Positions 9,939 through 19,283 are shown, counted from the first letter of the stretch. The stretch: DNA of 64,000 nt from Paludibacteraceae bacterium (GCA_024401435.1 JAKSLB010000002.1:124001-188000), one strand, 5' to 3'. Notes: generated from the letters alone by a model not told the origin. Program-made: numbers and translations.

Positions 9939-9946
9939 TAATTTTG
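9939..9946 (+). promoter_or_regulatory. -7 promoter box (TAATTTTG) for the fab operon
   Basis: TAATTTTG fits TAnnTTTG and lies 64 bases before fabH. The predicted transcript would begin almost exactly at the inverted repeat at 9955-9979. Confidence 0.5.
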
Positions 9947-9954
9947 CTTCGTCT

Positions 9955-9979
9955 CAACACAAGAGAATTTTTTGTGTTG
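9955..9979 (+). promoter_or_regulatory. Inverted repeat at the 5' end of the fabH transcript
   Basis: CAACACAA (9955-9962) and TTGTGTTG (9972-9979) form a perfect 8-bp dyad with a 9-base spacer between the -7 box and fabH. It could be a protein operator or an mRNA 5' stem. Confidence 0.5.
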
Positions 9980-10010
9980 AAATGATAATGAATCTTGAAA
10001 ATTAAGTACG

Positions 10011-10961
10011 ATGAAAATTGTAGCAACAGGAAGTTCCGTGCCAAAGATGGAATTGACCAACGAAATGTTAAGTCAAATGATGGATACTAATGATGAGTGG
10101 ATCCGTACGAGGACAGGTATACGAAGTCGCCGTGTCTTATCATCAGAAACGATTACAGATTTAGCTATAGACGCTGCTAAAAAATGTTTGGGTCAGTCTA
10201 GTTTACAGCCTATTGACATTGATTATATTTTATGTCATAATATTGTGAACAATGTAATTACTCCGTCGTTGGCAAGTATCATCAATAAAGAGATTGGGAC
10301 GACATGTCCTACATTAGATTTGAATTCTGCATGTACTGGTTTTATTTACGCATTAGATGTTGCGGATTCTTTATTGAAGGCAGAAAAGGCTCATAATGTT
10401 TTAATTGTATGTGCAGAACAGATGTCGCATTTTATTGATTGGAATAAAAGGGAAACATGTGTTTTGTTTGGAGATGCTGCAGGTGCTGTGATTGTTGAAA
10501 ATGGTGGAGATGATTGTTATTTTCATTTGAGTACACATTACACAGATGCCCTCCATTGTAACTCGACATATGTTTCAACTCCATTTCACCCATCGGAAGC
10601 ATTATATCCCTATTTGGAAATGAGAGGGAAAGATGTTTTTAAATTAGCAATTCTTAATTCATGTAATGATATAAAAAATGTTATTAACAATGCTGGATTA
10701 AAGCCAAAGGACATCAATTATTATTTGTTACATCAAGCAAATATTCGTATCTTAGAAGCCATAAGAGAAGAACTCGAATTGCCCGAACAATCGGTGCCTC
10801 ACAATATTGAAAAGAGAGGCAATACCTCCTCTGCAAGTATTCCCTTGTTGATGGATGAGTTGAATCGATCACATACGTTTATGAATGGTGATTTGCTGCT
10901 TCTAAGTGCATTTGGCGCTGGTTTTACGTCGGGTGCCTGTCTTATTAAATGGCAATGTTGA
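10011..10961 (+). CDS. fabH: Beta-ketoacyl-ACP synthase III
   Basis: 316 residues, near the usual 320-330. It condenses acetyl-CoA or a branched primer with malonyl-ACP to start fatty acid synthesis. The Cys-His-Asn triad is visible: Cys108 in NSACTGF, His241 in LLHQANIRI and Asn271 in KRGNTSSAS. The N-terminal DEWIRTRTGIRSR is typical. It is first of three fab genes. No acyl carrier protein gene is nearby. Confidence 0.93.
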   Translation: MKIVATGSSVPKMELTNEMLSQMMDTNDEWIRTRTGIRSRRVLSSETITDLAIDAAKKCLGQSSLQPIDIDYILCHNIVNNVITPSLASIINKEIGTTCPTLDLNSACTGFIYALDVADSLLKAEKAHNVLIVCAEQMSHFIDWNKRETCVLFGDAAGAVIVENGGDDCYFHLSTHYTDALHCNSTYVSTPFHPSEALYPYLEMRGKDVFKLAILNSCNDIKNVINNAGLKPKDINYYLLHQANIRILEAIREELELPEQSVPHNIEKRGNTSSASIPLLMDELNRSHTFMNGDLLLLSAFGAGFTSGACLIKWQC

Positions 10962-10992
10962 ATTAAGGAAAAAAATAAATGATGAAAAAGTT

Positions 10993-11940
10993 ATGATAAA
11001 AAGTAGAATTTGCGATTTGATTGGAATACAATATCCAATTTTTCAAGGAGGAATGGCATGGATTTCTGATGCTGTGTTGGCATCTGCGGTTTCAGAAGCT
11101 GGAGGTTTGGGTATTATCTCGGCGATGAATGCTAATGCTGAATATGTTAGAGAAGAAATTCGTAAATGTAAAAGTATGACCAATAAGCCTTTTGGCGTGA
11201 ATATTATGTTGATGAGTCCGTTTGTTGATGAGGTGGCTAAGGTTGTTATAGAAGAGAATGTTGCGGTTGTGACAACTGGTGCAGGTATGCCGTCTAAATA
11301 TATGTCTGATTGGAAAGCCGCTAATATAAAGGTTATACCTGTAGTTGGATCTGTGGCTTTTGCTATTCGAATGGAACGAATGGGTGCTGATGCAGTTGTG
11401 GCAGAAGGTAGTGAGTCGGGTGGTCATGTTGGCGAAACGAATACAATGGCACTTGTTCCTCAAGTATGTGATGCTGTTAAGATCCCTGTCTTGGCAGCTG
11501 GTGGTATAGCTGATGGAAGAGGTGTAGCCGCGGCTTTAATGCTTGGCGCGGATGGCGTTCAGTGTGGAACCTGCTTCTTGGTTGCAAAGGAATGTAAGGT
11601 GCATGAGAATTATAAGAAAAAAATTATTTCTGCAAGTGATTGCGAAACTATTATAACAGGAAGACGTATGGGACATCCTGTTCGTTCTCTGAAAACAAGA
11701 TTTTCACGAAAGTTTGCAGAAATGGAGAAGGATGCATCTAATACAGATGAACAAATTTTAGCATTTGGTTCTGGTTCTTTGAGGAAAGCAGTAGTAGATG
11801 GTGACTTGGAAGGGGGGTCTTTTATGGCAGGTCAGATTGCAGGTATGGTGAAAGAAGAACGTCCAGCCGGCGTTATTGTTGAGACAATGATGAAAGATGC
11901 AGAATCAATATTGAAAACTTGTACTAATAGATTGAAATGA
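10993..11940 (+). CDS. fabK: Enoyl-ACP reductase II, FMN-dependent (FabK-type)
   Basis: 315 residues from the ATG at 10993 (MIKSRICDLIGIQYP). A longer frame reaching back into fabH is less likely because that extension matches nothing in the family. It is a TIM-barrel FMN enzyme of the FabK / nitronate monooxygenase superfamily; seen are PIFQGGMAWISDAVLASAVSEAGG, GADAVVAEGSESGGHVGE and PVLAAGGIADGRGVAAALMLGADGVQ. Position between fabH and fabF supports the enoyl reductase role over nitronate monooxygenase. The stop overlaps the fabF start (ATGA), suggesting translational coupling. Confidence 0.88.
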   Translation: MIKSRICDLIGIQYPIFQGGMAWISDAVLASAVSEAGGLGIISAMNANAEYVREEIRKCKSMTNKPFGVNIMLMSPFVDEVAKVVIEENVAVVTTGAGMPSKYMSDWKAANIKVIPVVGSVAFAIRMERMGADAVVAEGSESGGHVGETNTMALVPQVCDAVKIPVLAAGGIADGRGVAAALMLGADGVQCGTCFLVAKECKVHENYKKKIISASDCETIITGRRMGHPVRSLKTRFSRKFAEMEKDASNTDEQILAFGSGSLRKAVVDGDLEGGSFMAGQIAGMVKEERPAGVIVETMMKDAESILKTCTNRLK

Positions 11941-13172
11941 TGAGAAGAGTTGTTATAACAGGTCTAGGTGCAGTTACTCCAATTGGTAATGATGTACCTT
12001 CATTTTGGCATAATTTACAATCGGGCGTTTGTGGTATTGCGCCTATAACGTCTTACGATACGAAAGATATGCCAGTGAAAATCGCTGCCGAGGTGAAAGA
12101 TTTTAATGCCGAAGATTTTAATATAGACAAGGGAATGGCTCGTCGTTCGGATCGTTATTCTCAGTTTGCTTTAGCGGCTGCTGCACAGGCAATGGAAGAC
12201 AGTGAATTGGCTGGTAAGATTAATTCTGAACGTTTGGGCGTTTATGTTGGTTCGGGAATAGGCGGAATGTCTACCTTTATTAAGGAATGTACGAAGATGA
12301 ATGAAGAAGGTGCCAATCGTGTTTCGCCTTTGTTTATCCCCATGATGATCGCTAATATAGCGGCAGGTAATGTGGCTATTGCCCATCATGCTGAAGGACC
12401 TTGCTTGCCAGTTGTTACAGCCTGTGCAACAAGTACTCATGCAATAGGAGAGGCTTATCGCGCCATTAAATATGGATATGCTGATGCAATCATTGCAGGA
12501 GGAGCTGAAGCGGCTATAAATCCGTTGGCAGTTGGCGGCTTCACAAATTGCAAGGCTTTGTCGAAAGCTACTGATCCAAAGAATGCGTCTCTTCCGTTTG
12601 ATGCTCGTCGTGCTGGATTCGTGATAGGAGAGGGTGCTGGTATAGTTGTTCTTGAAGAGTATGAACATGCGGTTAAACGAGGAGCAAAGATATATGGTGA
12701 ATTGTGTGGATACGGTAATACGTGTGATGCGTATCATTACACTGCCCCTAAACCTGACGGGTCATGTGCTTCTCGTGCTATTTCTCAAGCGCTCCAGGAG
12801 GCAAACTATGGTTCAACAGATGTAGTGTATGTAAATGCACATGGAACAGGAACGCCATTAAATGACAAGTCAGAGACTCAGGCTCTGAAATTGGCTTTTG
12901 GAGAGGAAAATGCAAAGAAACTTCATATCAGTTCTTCTAAGTCTATGACTGGACATACGTTAGGTGCAGCTGGAGGTATGGAGGTGATTGCATCTGTATT
13001 GTCGTTGCAAAATAGTTTTGTGACACCTACAATTGGATTGACAGAACCAGATCCGGAGTGTGATTTGGATTATACTCCAATACATGCCAAAAAAGTAGAT
13101 TTGACTTTGGCAATATCTAATTCATTAGGATTTGGCGGACACAATGCATGTGTTGCCATTAGAAAAGTTTAA
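11937..13172 (+). CDS. fabF: Beta-ketoacyl-ACP synthase II
   Basis: 411 residues, standard length. It performs the elongation condensations of fatty acid synthesis. Catalytic Cys163 (TACATSTH), His302 (NAHGTGTPLND) and His340 (SMTGHTLGAAGG) sit where they do in the E. coli enzyme. The start overlaps the fabK stop by 4 bases. It is last in the operon, before a hairpin terminator. Confidence 0.95.
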   Translation: MMRRVVITGLGAVTPIGNDVPSFWHNLQSGVCGIAPITSYDTKDMPVKIAAEVKDFNAEDFNIDKGMARRSDRYSQFALAAAAQAMEDSELAGKINSERLGVYVGSGIGGMSTFIKECTKMNEEGANRVSPLFIPMMIANIAAGNVAIAHHAEGPCLPVVTACATSTHAIGEAYRAIKYGYADAIIAGGAEAAINPLAVGGFTNCKALSKATDPKNASLPFDARRAGFVIGEGAGIVVLEEYEHAVKRGAKIYGELCGYGNTCDAYHYTAPKPDGSCASRAISQALQEANYGSTDVVYVNAHGTGTPLNDKSETQALKLAFGEENAKKLHISSSKSMTGHTLGAAGGMEVIASVLSLQNSFVTPTIGLTEPDPECDLDYTPIHAKKVDLTLAISNSLGFGGHNACVAIRKV

Positions 13173-13301
13173 GATTCGTTTATAAGATAAAAAAAACAAT
13201 GATTTCTAAATTTTGATATCAATAACCTGACTTAACTATATAATGATAGTGTTAGTATTAGACCTGGGAAAATGACTCTATTTGTTTATTGTACTTTGTG
13301 A

Positions 13302-13334
13302 AAAAGGGAGACTTCGTTATGAAATCTCCCTTTT
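13302..13334. terminator. Bidirectional terminator between fabF and sulP
   Basis: AAAAGGGAGA (13302-13311) pairs with TCTCCCTTTT (13325-13334) between convergent genes. Confidence 0.8.
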
Positions 13335-13351
13335 GCTATGAAATGATGTTT

Positions 13352-15055
13352 TTATTTTACGTATTGACTAGCAGTCTCAAGAGCAACATTGATATTTGGA
13401 CAAATGTTTTCTTTGCCTAATAATTTGTCCATGTTGGCTTTTAAAAGGGTTCTTTCTACGTGAGGATTTACACCAGAAAGGACGACTTTTATGCCAGCTT
13501 TTTTGGATTGTATACATAGATTTTCCAAGTTATGCAATCCTGTAGAATCTATGAACGGAACCTTTCTCATTCGAATAATTCTTACTTTTGGTGTTTCTGC
13601 AACACTTTGCATTACTTCGTCGAATTTGTTGGCAATACCAAAGAAATATGGACCGTCGATTTCGTAAACTTCAACGCCTTCAGGAATCGTTAATTTTTCC
13701 TCGTGAACTGTCACGTCTAGATTTTCACCTGGATCGATTTCATCATGGAAAACGCGAATAACGGAAGTCTCGCTTGTACGACGTAAGAAAAGAACAACAG
13801 CAAGAAGTAGTCCGATTTCAATCGCAATGGTAAGATCGAAAATAACGGTTAAAATGAAAGTGACCATTAATACGGAGAAGTCGGATTTCGGACTCTTCCA
13901 TAATGAGACAAAGGTTCTCCAACCACTCATGTTATAGGAAACGAAAATCAGCACACCTGCTAAGCATGGCATTGGGATATAACCTACAAATTTGCCTAAG
14001 AAAAGAAGAACTAAGAGAAGAACTATGGCGTGAATGATTCCAGCGACAGGTGTTCTTCCTCCATTGTTAATATTGGTCATGGTACGAGCAATAGCACCTG
14101 TGGCAGGAATTCCGCCAAAGAATGGAGAAACAATGTTTGCGATACCTTGACCGATTAATTCTGTGTTAGAATTGTGTTTGTCTCCAATAACACCATCTGC
14201 CACCATGGCTGATAGTAAGGATTCGATGGCACCTAACATGGCAATGGTGAAAGCAGCAGGAAATAAGCGTCGAATGACACTTAATATGGTTTGCCCTTCC
14301 GCTAATTCCATCGCTGGCATTTTAGGTGTAGGAACACCGGATGGTAATTCGTACAGGTCACCAATGGTTTGGATGTTTGTGATTCCAAAATAATTTTTCA
14401 AGATTAAAACGGCTATAGTGGCTATGATGATAGCAACTAGAGAACCAGGAATTTTTTTCGAGATTTTAGGTGTGAAAATGATAATGAGTAGACTGACGAT
14501 ACCAACACCGAATGCCCACCAGTTTATTTGTGTGAAGTTTTGAAAATAACAAATCCATTTGTGAATGAAGTCTGCAGGAACTTTTTCTATGCCGAGTCCA
14601 AACAAATCATTCATTTGCGTTGAGAATATGGTTAAGGCAATACCTCCTGTAAATCCAACAATGACTGGGTATGGGACAAATTTAATGATGCTTCCTAGTC
14701 TGATTAGTCCCATAACTATTAGTATAATACCAGCTAATATGGTCGCAATCATTAATCCGGAAAGTCCGTATTCTTGTATGATGCCATAAATGATGACGAT
14801 GAAGGCACCTGTCGGACCTCCGATTTGAACTTTAGATCCGCCAAAGATGGAGATGATCAATCCTGCGATAATGGCAGTTACTAAACCTTCTGTTGGACCA
14901 ACTCCTGATGCAATACCAAAAGCAATGGCAAGCGGTATTGCTACAATTCCCACAATGATTCCAGCCATAAGGTCTGTGATGAGTTGGTTTTTGTCATAAC
15001 TCTTTAAACAAGAGAATAATTTGGGGGCGAATACATCTTTAAGTGATGCTTTCAT
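13352..15055 (-). CDS. SulP-family anion transporter with STAS domain
   Basis: 567 residues, family length. Membrane segments span about 20-430, including the SulP signature region GGPTGAFIVIIYGIIQEYG and GIANIVSPFFGGIPATGAIARTMTN (positions are near residues 80-105 and 290-315). A cytoplasmic STAS domain follows at about 450-560 (VEVYEIDGPYFFGIANKFDE, FIDSTGLHNLENL). It transports sulfate, bicarbonate or another small anion; the substrate cannot be read from sequence. It is a single gene with a TAAATTTG -7 box upstream. Confidence 0.93.
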   Translation of the reverse strand: MKASLKDVFAPKLFSCLKSYDKNQLITDLMAGIIVGIVAIPLAIAFGIASGVGPTEGLVTAIIAGLIISIFGGSKVQIGGPTGAFIVIIYGIIQEYGLSGLMIATILAGIILIVMGLIRLGSIIKFVPYPVIVGFTGGIALTIFSTQMNDLFGLGIEKVPADFIHKWICYFQNFTQINWWAFGVGIVSLLIIIFTPKISKKIPGSLVAIIIATIAVLILKNYFGITNIQTIGDLYELPSGVPTPKMPAMELAEGQTILSVIRRLFPAAFTIAMLGAIESLLSAMVADGVIGDKHNSNTELIGQGIANIVSPFFGGIPATGAIARTMTNINNGGRTPVAGIIHAIVLLLVLLFLGKFVGYIPMPCLAGVLIFVSYNMSGWRTFVSLWKSPKSDFSVLMVTFILTVIFDLTIAIEIGLLLAVVLFLRRTSETSVIRVFHDEIDPGENLDVTVHEEKLTIPEGVEVYEIDGPYFFGIANKFDEVMQSVAETPKVRIIRMRKVPFIDSTGLHNLENLCIQSKKAGIKVVLSGVNPHVERTLLKANMDKLLGKENICPNINVALETASQYVK

Positions 15056-15136
15056 AATGTTTAATTAAAATTTAATTCGTTAAGAAATATTAACTATTTA
15101 ATATTCAGATATAAAGCAATGTTTAAAAAAGAGGTG

Positions 15137-15144
15137 CAAATTTA
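15137..15144 (-). promoter_or_regulatory. -7 promoter box (TAAATTTG) for sulP
   Basis: The minus strand reads TAAATTTG 82 bases before the sulP start. Confidence 0.5.
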
Positions 15145-15201
15145 TGAGTTTTTTGTAAAAAATCCAATTTGAAACTGTTAAGTTTTGCAAAAAATATTTA
15201 T

Positions 15202-15209
15202 TACATTTG
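15202..15209 (+). promoter_or_regulatory. -7 promoter box (TACATTTG) for the small membrane protein
   Basis: TACATTTG lies 43 bases before the start at 15252. Confidence 0.5.
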
Positions 15210-15251
15210 CAATATATAAGTGAAGATTTTAACGTTTTAATTTAAAAATAA

Positions 15252-15665
15252 ATGGATAATTCAAAATCAGGGAAAAAATTTTATTCGGTAAAGGCTATTG
15301 CTATAGCTTCGTTTCTTGCTACTCCTATTGTGAGTGGTTATATGTTGTGGCATAACTACAAGGTGGTTGGAATGAAAGAGATAGGCAAAAAATATTTTGC
15401 TTGTTGTGTGTTGTTTACAGTCGTGCTTATTTGTATTTTGGGCAGCTTGCCAGAACAAATACAAGAGAAGATACCCCGACAGTTGGTACCTGTGCTGTAT
15501 ACTGGAGCAATTTATGGATTCGTTCGAGAGAAACAAAATGACTTGTTTTATGAGCATCAAACTGAGTTGGATGGATATTATGGTGCAGGAGTGTGTTTTT
15601 TAACGATGTTGCCGGTACTTGTTTTATTAATTGTATTAGGCATTTGTATTGTAGGAATGTTGTAA
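15252..15665 (+). CDS. Small multi-pass membrane protein of unknown function
   Basis: 137 residues. I do not recognise the family. Hydrophobic stretches lie at about 13-33, 47-64, 78-92 (weaker) and 108-137, so three or four membrane passes are likely. Between them is a charged stretch (VREKQNDLFYEH). The gene has its own promoter, sits between the divergent sulP gene and a secreted esterase, and has no clear partner. Reading-frame length, promoter and membrane pattern support a real gene. Confidence 0.7.
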   Translation: MDNSKSGKKFYSVKAIAIASFLATPIVSGYMLWHNYKVVGMKEIGKKYFACCVLFTVVLICILGSLPEQIQEKIPRQLVPVLYTGAIYGFVREKQNDLFYEHQTELDGYYGAGVCFLTMLPVLVLLIVLGICIVGML

Positions 15666-15726
15666 TTGTGTTTGTGTGTAATGGTGCGTTGTGAAGGATG
15701 ACAATAAGGAAATGGCATTATTTGTC

Positions 15727-15750
15727 TTTTTGTTTTTTTTTATAAGTTTG
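15727..15750 (+). promoter_or_regulatory. -7 promoter box (TAAGTTTG, 15743-15750) for the esterase gene
   Basis: TAAGTTTG is preceded by TTTG runs in a T-rich stretch, one of them 18 bases upstream at 15721-15724. The esterase starts 38 bases downstream. Confidence 0.5.
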
Positions 15751-15788
15751 TAGCACCATATATTACAAAATACATTAATTATTACACA

Positions 15789-17288
15789 ATGAAACATTCA
15801 GTTTTAGCATTATGCTTATGCATTGTTTGTGGTTTCTTTATGGGGGTTAATGCTGCTCCTGATCCTAATTTCCACATTTATCTTTGTTTTGGACAATCCA
15901 ATATGGAAGGTCAAGGTAACATTGAGTCACAAGATCGCTCGTGTGATTCAAGATTCCAAAAATTAGTAACTGTTGATAACTCATCATGTATGGGTGCATC
16001 AAAAGGTAAGTGGACTACAGCCACACCTCCGATAGTCTCATGTGATGGTAAATTAAGTCCATTAGATTATTTCGGTCGGGAACTGATTGAAAATTTGCCT
16101 TCTGAAATAAAAGTGGGGGTTGTTGCTGTTGCTGTCGCTGGTTGTGATATTCAATTGTTTGAAAAAAACAACTACAAATCTTATGCTTCGACAGCTCAAT
16201 CTTGGATGTCAAGTAGAATTAATAATTATGGAGGCAATCCTTATGGTCGTTTAATCGAAATGGCTAAGGAAGCCCAAAAGTCGGGAGTTATTAAGGGTAT
16301 CCTTTTGCATCAGGGGGAATCCAATAGCGGTCAAAACAATTGGCCGTCTCGTGTCAAGGCTATTTACAATGATATTATTGCAGATTTGGGGTTGAATGCT
16401 GATGAGGTTCCGTTATTGGCAGGAGAAGTTCATCCTTCTGGTTCTTGCTCGTCTATGAATCGAATTATTGCTAATTTGCCTAGTCAAAGGAGCAACTTCT
16501 ATGTTGTTTCTGCTAGTGGTATTACGGGTATGTTGAATGATGGTCAAAACGTTCATTTCAATTCTGCCGGGTATCGTGAATTGGGTAAACGTTATGCTCA
16601 AAAAATGCTTGAAGTCTTGAAGTTTGATCCTGTCCCTCCGACACCAGTTACTCCTGATTATTATTTTAATGGTGAGGAATTGAGAATAGAAACTGAGGAG
16701 ATGCCGAATGTCGATGGCCAATATTGTAAACCGTATAATGAAAACTTTGCAGGAATGGCTTATTATGCTAATAATGATTTGACATCGGCTACTGTAAATT
16801 TTAAAGAAAAAGGCGATTACTATTTTACATTAAGAGGCTGTGCGGATGCTTCTACAAAAGCTTCTGTTACTTTCTCTGTCGGTGATCAAAGTACTACTTT
16901 TTCTTGGGATAATTCTGTTGCTCAAAACATTTCTAAAGTGTTAAGTGTCCCTGATACAGGAACATATAAAGTGCAAATCCTTATGGAAACAGACAATGGT
17001 CAAAGTGATGCTTTTGTTGATTATTTAATTATTAGTAAAATTGAGCCTACATCTTTTAATTTGATTCATTCTTCAATATTAGGTATATATCCTAATCCTG
17101 CAGAAGATTTTCTTTATGTGACCGGGGAGAATATTGAACGTGTGATAGTGTCTAGTTTAAACGGAGTAGAGATGCTTCAAACAACTGAATCTGTTATTGA
17201 TGTTCGGTCGATATTGACAGGTTCTTATATGGTTCGTGTCACAACAAAAGATGGGAATGTTAAAGTGTTTCCATTGATGAAAAAATAA
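15789..17288 (+). CDS. Secreted SGNH/CE6-like carbohydrate esterase with CBM-like domain and T9SS C-terminal domain
   Basis: 499 residues. A signal peptide (to about residue 22) leads into an SGNH-type esterase domain of the sialate O-acetylesterase / CE6 acetyl-xylan esterase group: Ser37 in FGQSNMEGQG, the LLHQGESN block near 172, and Asp251/His256 in DGQNVHFNSAGY. Residues about 300-415 look like a beta-sandwich carbohydrate-binding module (ADASTKASVTFSVGDQ). The last 75 residues are a T9SS sorting domain (IYPNPAEDFLYVTG through GSYMVRV). It likely removes acetyl groups from plant polysaccharide at the cell surface; xylan or pectin cannot be told apart. Confidence 0.88.
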   Translation: MKHSVLALCLCIVCGFFMGVNAAPDPNFHIYLCFGQSNMEGQGNIESQDRSCDSRFQKLVTVDNSSCMGASKGKWTTATPPIVSCDGKLSPLDYFGRELIENLPSEIKVGVVAVAVAGCDIQLFEKNNYKSYASTAQSWMSSRINNYGGNPYGRLIEMAKEAQKSGVIKGILLHQGESNSGQNNWPSRVKAIYNDIIADLGLNADEVPLLAGEVHPSGSCSSMNRIIANLPSQRSNFYVVSASGITGMLNDGQNVHFNSAGYRELGKRYAQKMLEVLKFDPVPPTPVTPDYYFNGEELRIETEEMPNVDGQYCKPYNENFAGMAYYANNDLTSATVNFKEKGDYYFTLRGCADASTKASVTFSVGDQSTTFSWDNSVAQNISKVLSVPDTGTYKVQILMETDNGQSDAFVDYLIISKIEPTSFNLIHSSILGIYPNPAEDFLYVTGENIERVIVSSLNGVEMLQTTESVIDVRSILTGSYMVRVTTKDGNVKVFPLMKK

Positions 17289-17309
17289 GCTTTCTAGTTT
17301 AAAAAATAT

Positions 17310-17342
17310 GCCCTGAACAATGAAAATTGTTCGGGGCTTTTT
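17310..17342 (+). terminator. Terminator of the esterase gene
   Basis: GCCCTGAACAAT and ATTGTTCGGGGC pair (one G-U) around a GAAA tetraloop, followed by T5. Confidence 0.92.
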
Positions 17343-17426
17343 GTGTCTTGAACATTCTTGTCGTTCTTGAATTTGTGTGTTCTAATATGTTGCTTTGTTT
17401 AGAAAAATGAGCAAGAAACGCTAAAT

Positions 17427-18509
17427 TCATTTCTGATTAGCGTTTCCTGTTTTTGCTATTAAATAAGCGTCGGCAATTGTTAGTGCTGCCATTGCTTCTA
17501 CAATCGGAACTGCACGGGGAAGAACGCAAGGATCGTGTCTTCCTCTTGCTTTGAAGACGATTGATTCTCCTTCTTTATTGATGGTTTGCTGGTCTTTCAA
17601 CAATGTAGGAACGGCTTTGAAGGCAACACGGAAAAAGATGTCTTCTCCGTTGGATATTCCACCTTGTATTCCACCTGAATTGTTGGTCTTTGTTCGGATA
17701 GTTCCATTGTCATTAAAGAATATATCATTTAATTCCGAACCTTTTTTTGTCACGCCCTCAAATCCGCATCCATATTCAAATCCTTTGGCTGCATTGATAG
17801 AGAGCATGGCATGAGCCAATTGCGCGTGTAATTTCCCGAATTGAGGTTCGCCTAATCCGACAGGACAGTTTTGAATTACGCAACTGATAATACCTCCAAT
17901 GGTGTCTCCTTCCTCTTTCGTTTGTTGAATGAGTGTAGCCATCTTTTCTGCCACTTCAGGATCAGGGCATCTGACAGGATTGCTATCTGTCGTTGTTAGG
18001 TCTAATTCCGTATATTGTTTAGCTGTGGCAATATTACCTACTTGAGAAGTGTATGCGTAGATTTTTACGCCTATTTGTTGTAGAATTAACTTGGCAAATG
18101 CTCCGCCGGCTACTTGTGCGATAGTAGTGCGAGCAGAACTTCTTCCGCCACCTGTGTAATCTCTGATGCCATATTTCGCATCGTATGTGTAATCCGCATG
18201 AGAAGGACGAAATAGATCTTTGAGGTCTGAGTAGTCTGTCGAATGTTGATTCTCATTACGAACAATGAAGGCTATAGGCGCACCTGTTGATTTTCCTTCG
18301 AAAGTTCCAGATAGGATTTCTATAGCGTCTTTTTCTTGTCGAGAAGTCGTTAGTTGGGATTGTCCAGGTCTGCGACGATTTAGTTCTTTTTGAATAAAGT
18401 CTAAATCAATTTGAATGCCGGCAGGATATCCATCTAAAATTCCGCCAATTGCTGGACCATGAGATTCTCCAAAAGTGGTTAACTTCAGTATGTTGCCAAA
18501 TGAATTCAT
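17427..18509 (-). CDS. aroC: Chorismate synthase
   Basis: 360 residues, standard length. It converts EPSP to chorismate, the last shikimate-pathway step, using reduced FMN. Signature motifs are seen: [20 protein letters not shown] at the N-terminus, [24 protein letters not shown] and [19 protein letters not shown] at the C-terminus. It is second in a two-gene unit behind slyD with an 18-base gap. Confidence 0.97.
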   Translation of the reverse strand: MNSFGNILKLTTFGESHGPAIGGILDGYPAGIQIDLDFIQKELNRRRPGQSQLTTSRQEKDAIEILSGTFEGKSTGAPIAFIVRNENQHSTDYSDLKDLFRPSHADYTYDAKYGIRDYTGGGRSSARTTIAQVAGGAFAKLILQQIGVKIYAYTSQVGNIATAKQYTELDLTTTDSNPVRCPDPEVAEKMATLIQQTKEEGDTIGGIISCVIQNCPVGLGEPQFGKLHAQLAHAMLSINAAKGFEYGCGFEGVTKKGSELNDIFFNDNGTIRTKTNNSGGIQGGISNGEDIFFRVAFKAVPTLLKDQQTINKEGESIVFKARGRHDPCVLPRAVPIVEAMAALTIADAYLIAKTGNANQK

Positions 18510-18527
18510 ATATATAGCACTTGAGTA

Positions 18528-19133
18528 TTACTTGTTGCAGTGACCTTTGCCACAACCTTCATCACCGTCACAGCCACCGTCACAATCTCCACCACATTCA
18601 CTATCACAGTTTCCGCAGTTTCCACCGCAGTGACCGCATTTGTGAGGTTTGGTTGCAACAGCAATTTCTTCTTCTGTAGCATCTCTCACTTCAATGACTT
18701 TTCCTCTAAAGTTAAGATCTTCTCCAGCCAATGGGTGGTTAAAGTCCATTTTTACTTTGTCTTTGGAAATCTTTAGAACTATACCATTCATTCTGTTCCC
18801 TTCAGCATCCATCATAGGGACGATATTTCCTTCTTTGATATATTCGTCGTCAAACTTTCCATCTACCACAAATATGGATTTGTCTAATTCGATGACTCTT
18901 CCGTCTTCATATTCTCCGTAGGCGTCATCCTTACTAATGGTAAAGTCAAAAGTGTCACCTTCTTTTAAACCACGAAGGTTTTGCTCGAATTTATCTAACA
19001 TCATGCCTAAACCACATGTGAATTTTAGAGGTTCAGAAGCTGGAGCTTGTTCCCATAACTCAAGTTTGCCTTCTTCGTCTTTAATGAATAGGTCGTAAGA
19101 AACGGCTACGAATTTTTTATCTTCAATAATCAT
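18528..19133 (-). CDS. slyD: SlyD-type FKBP peptidyl-prolyl isomerase with Cys-rich metal-binding tail
   Basis: 201 residues. An FKBP fold is split by an insert-in-flap domain as in SlyD (YDLFIKDEEG, GLGMMLDKFEQNLRGLKEGD, then the IF domain about 75-125 and HPLAGEDLNFRGKVIEV). The last 38 residues hold nine Cys and three His in a Gly/Asp matrix (CGHCGGNCGNCDSEC), a likely nickel- or zinc-binding tail. Known SlyD proteins assist folding and nickel delivery to hydrogenase; no hydrogenase gene is seen here. It leads the slyD-aroC unit from a TATCTTTG box. Confidence 0.87.
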   Translation of the reverse strand: MIIEDKKFVAVSYDLFIKDEEGKLELWEQAPASEPLKFTCGLGMMLDKFEQNLRGLKEGDTFDFTISKDDAYGEYEDGRVIELDKSIFVVDGKFDDEYIKEGNIVPMMDAEGNRMNGIVLKISKDKVKMDFNHPLAGEDLNFRGKVIEVRDATEEEIAVATKPHKCGHCGGNCGNCDSECGGDCDGGCDGDEGCGKGHCNK

Positions 19134-19161
19134 ATTCTAAATTTTAGATTTTATTATGGTG

Positions 19162-19169
19162 CAAAGATA
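19162..19169 (-). promoter_or_regulatory. -7 promoter box (TATCTTTG) for slyD-aroC
   Basis: The minus strand reads TATCTTTG 29 bases before the slyD start. Confidence 0.6.
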
Positions 19170-19275
19170 AGAATATTTAATGGATTTTGAAATGAATGAG
19201 ACATCATGTTCAGAGAAGAGGAATTGTAAACATCTACTTCTAACAAAAATAAGTTTCTAATTAAAAAAAAATTAC

Positions 19276-19283
19276 TATTTTTG
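19276..19283 (+). promoter_or_regulatory. -7 promoter box (TATTTTTG) for the PL11 lyase
   Basis: TATTTTTG puts transcription start near 19289. This excludes a possible TTG start at 19281 and supports the ATG at 19356. Confidence 0.55.

Noticed and set aside
12171-12737. Long open frame on the minus strand inside fabF (188 codons)
   Set aside because: It is antisense to a complete fabF with intact catalytic residues, and its translation is rich in Ser/Arg/Cys/His with no domain; a codon-bias shadow.
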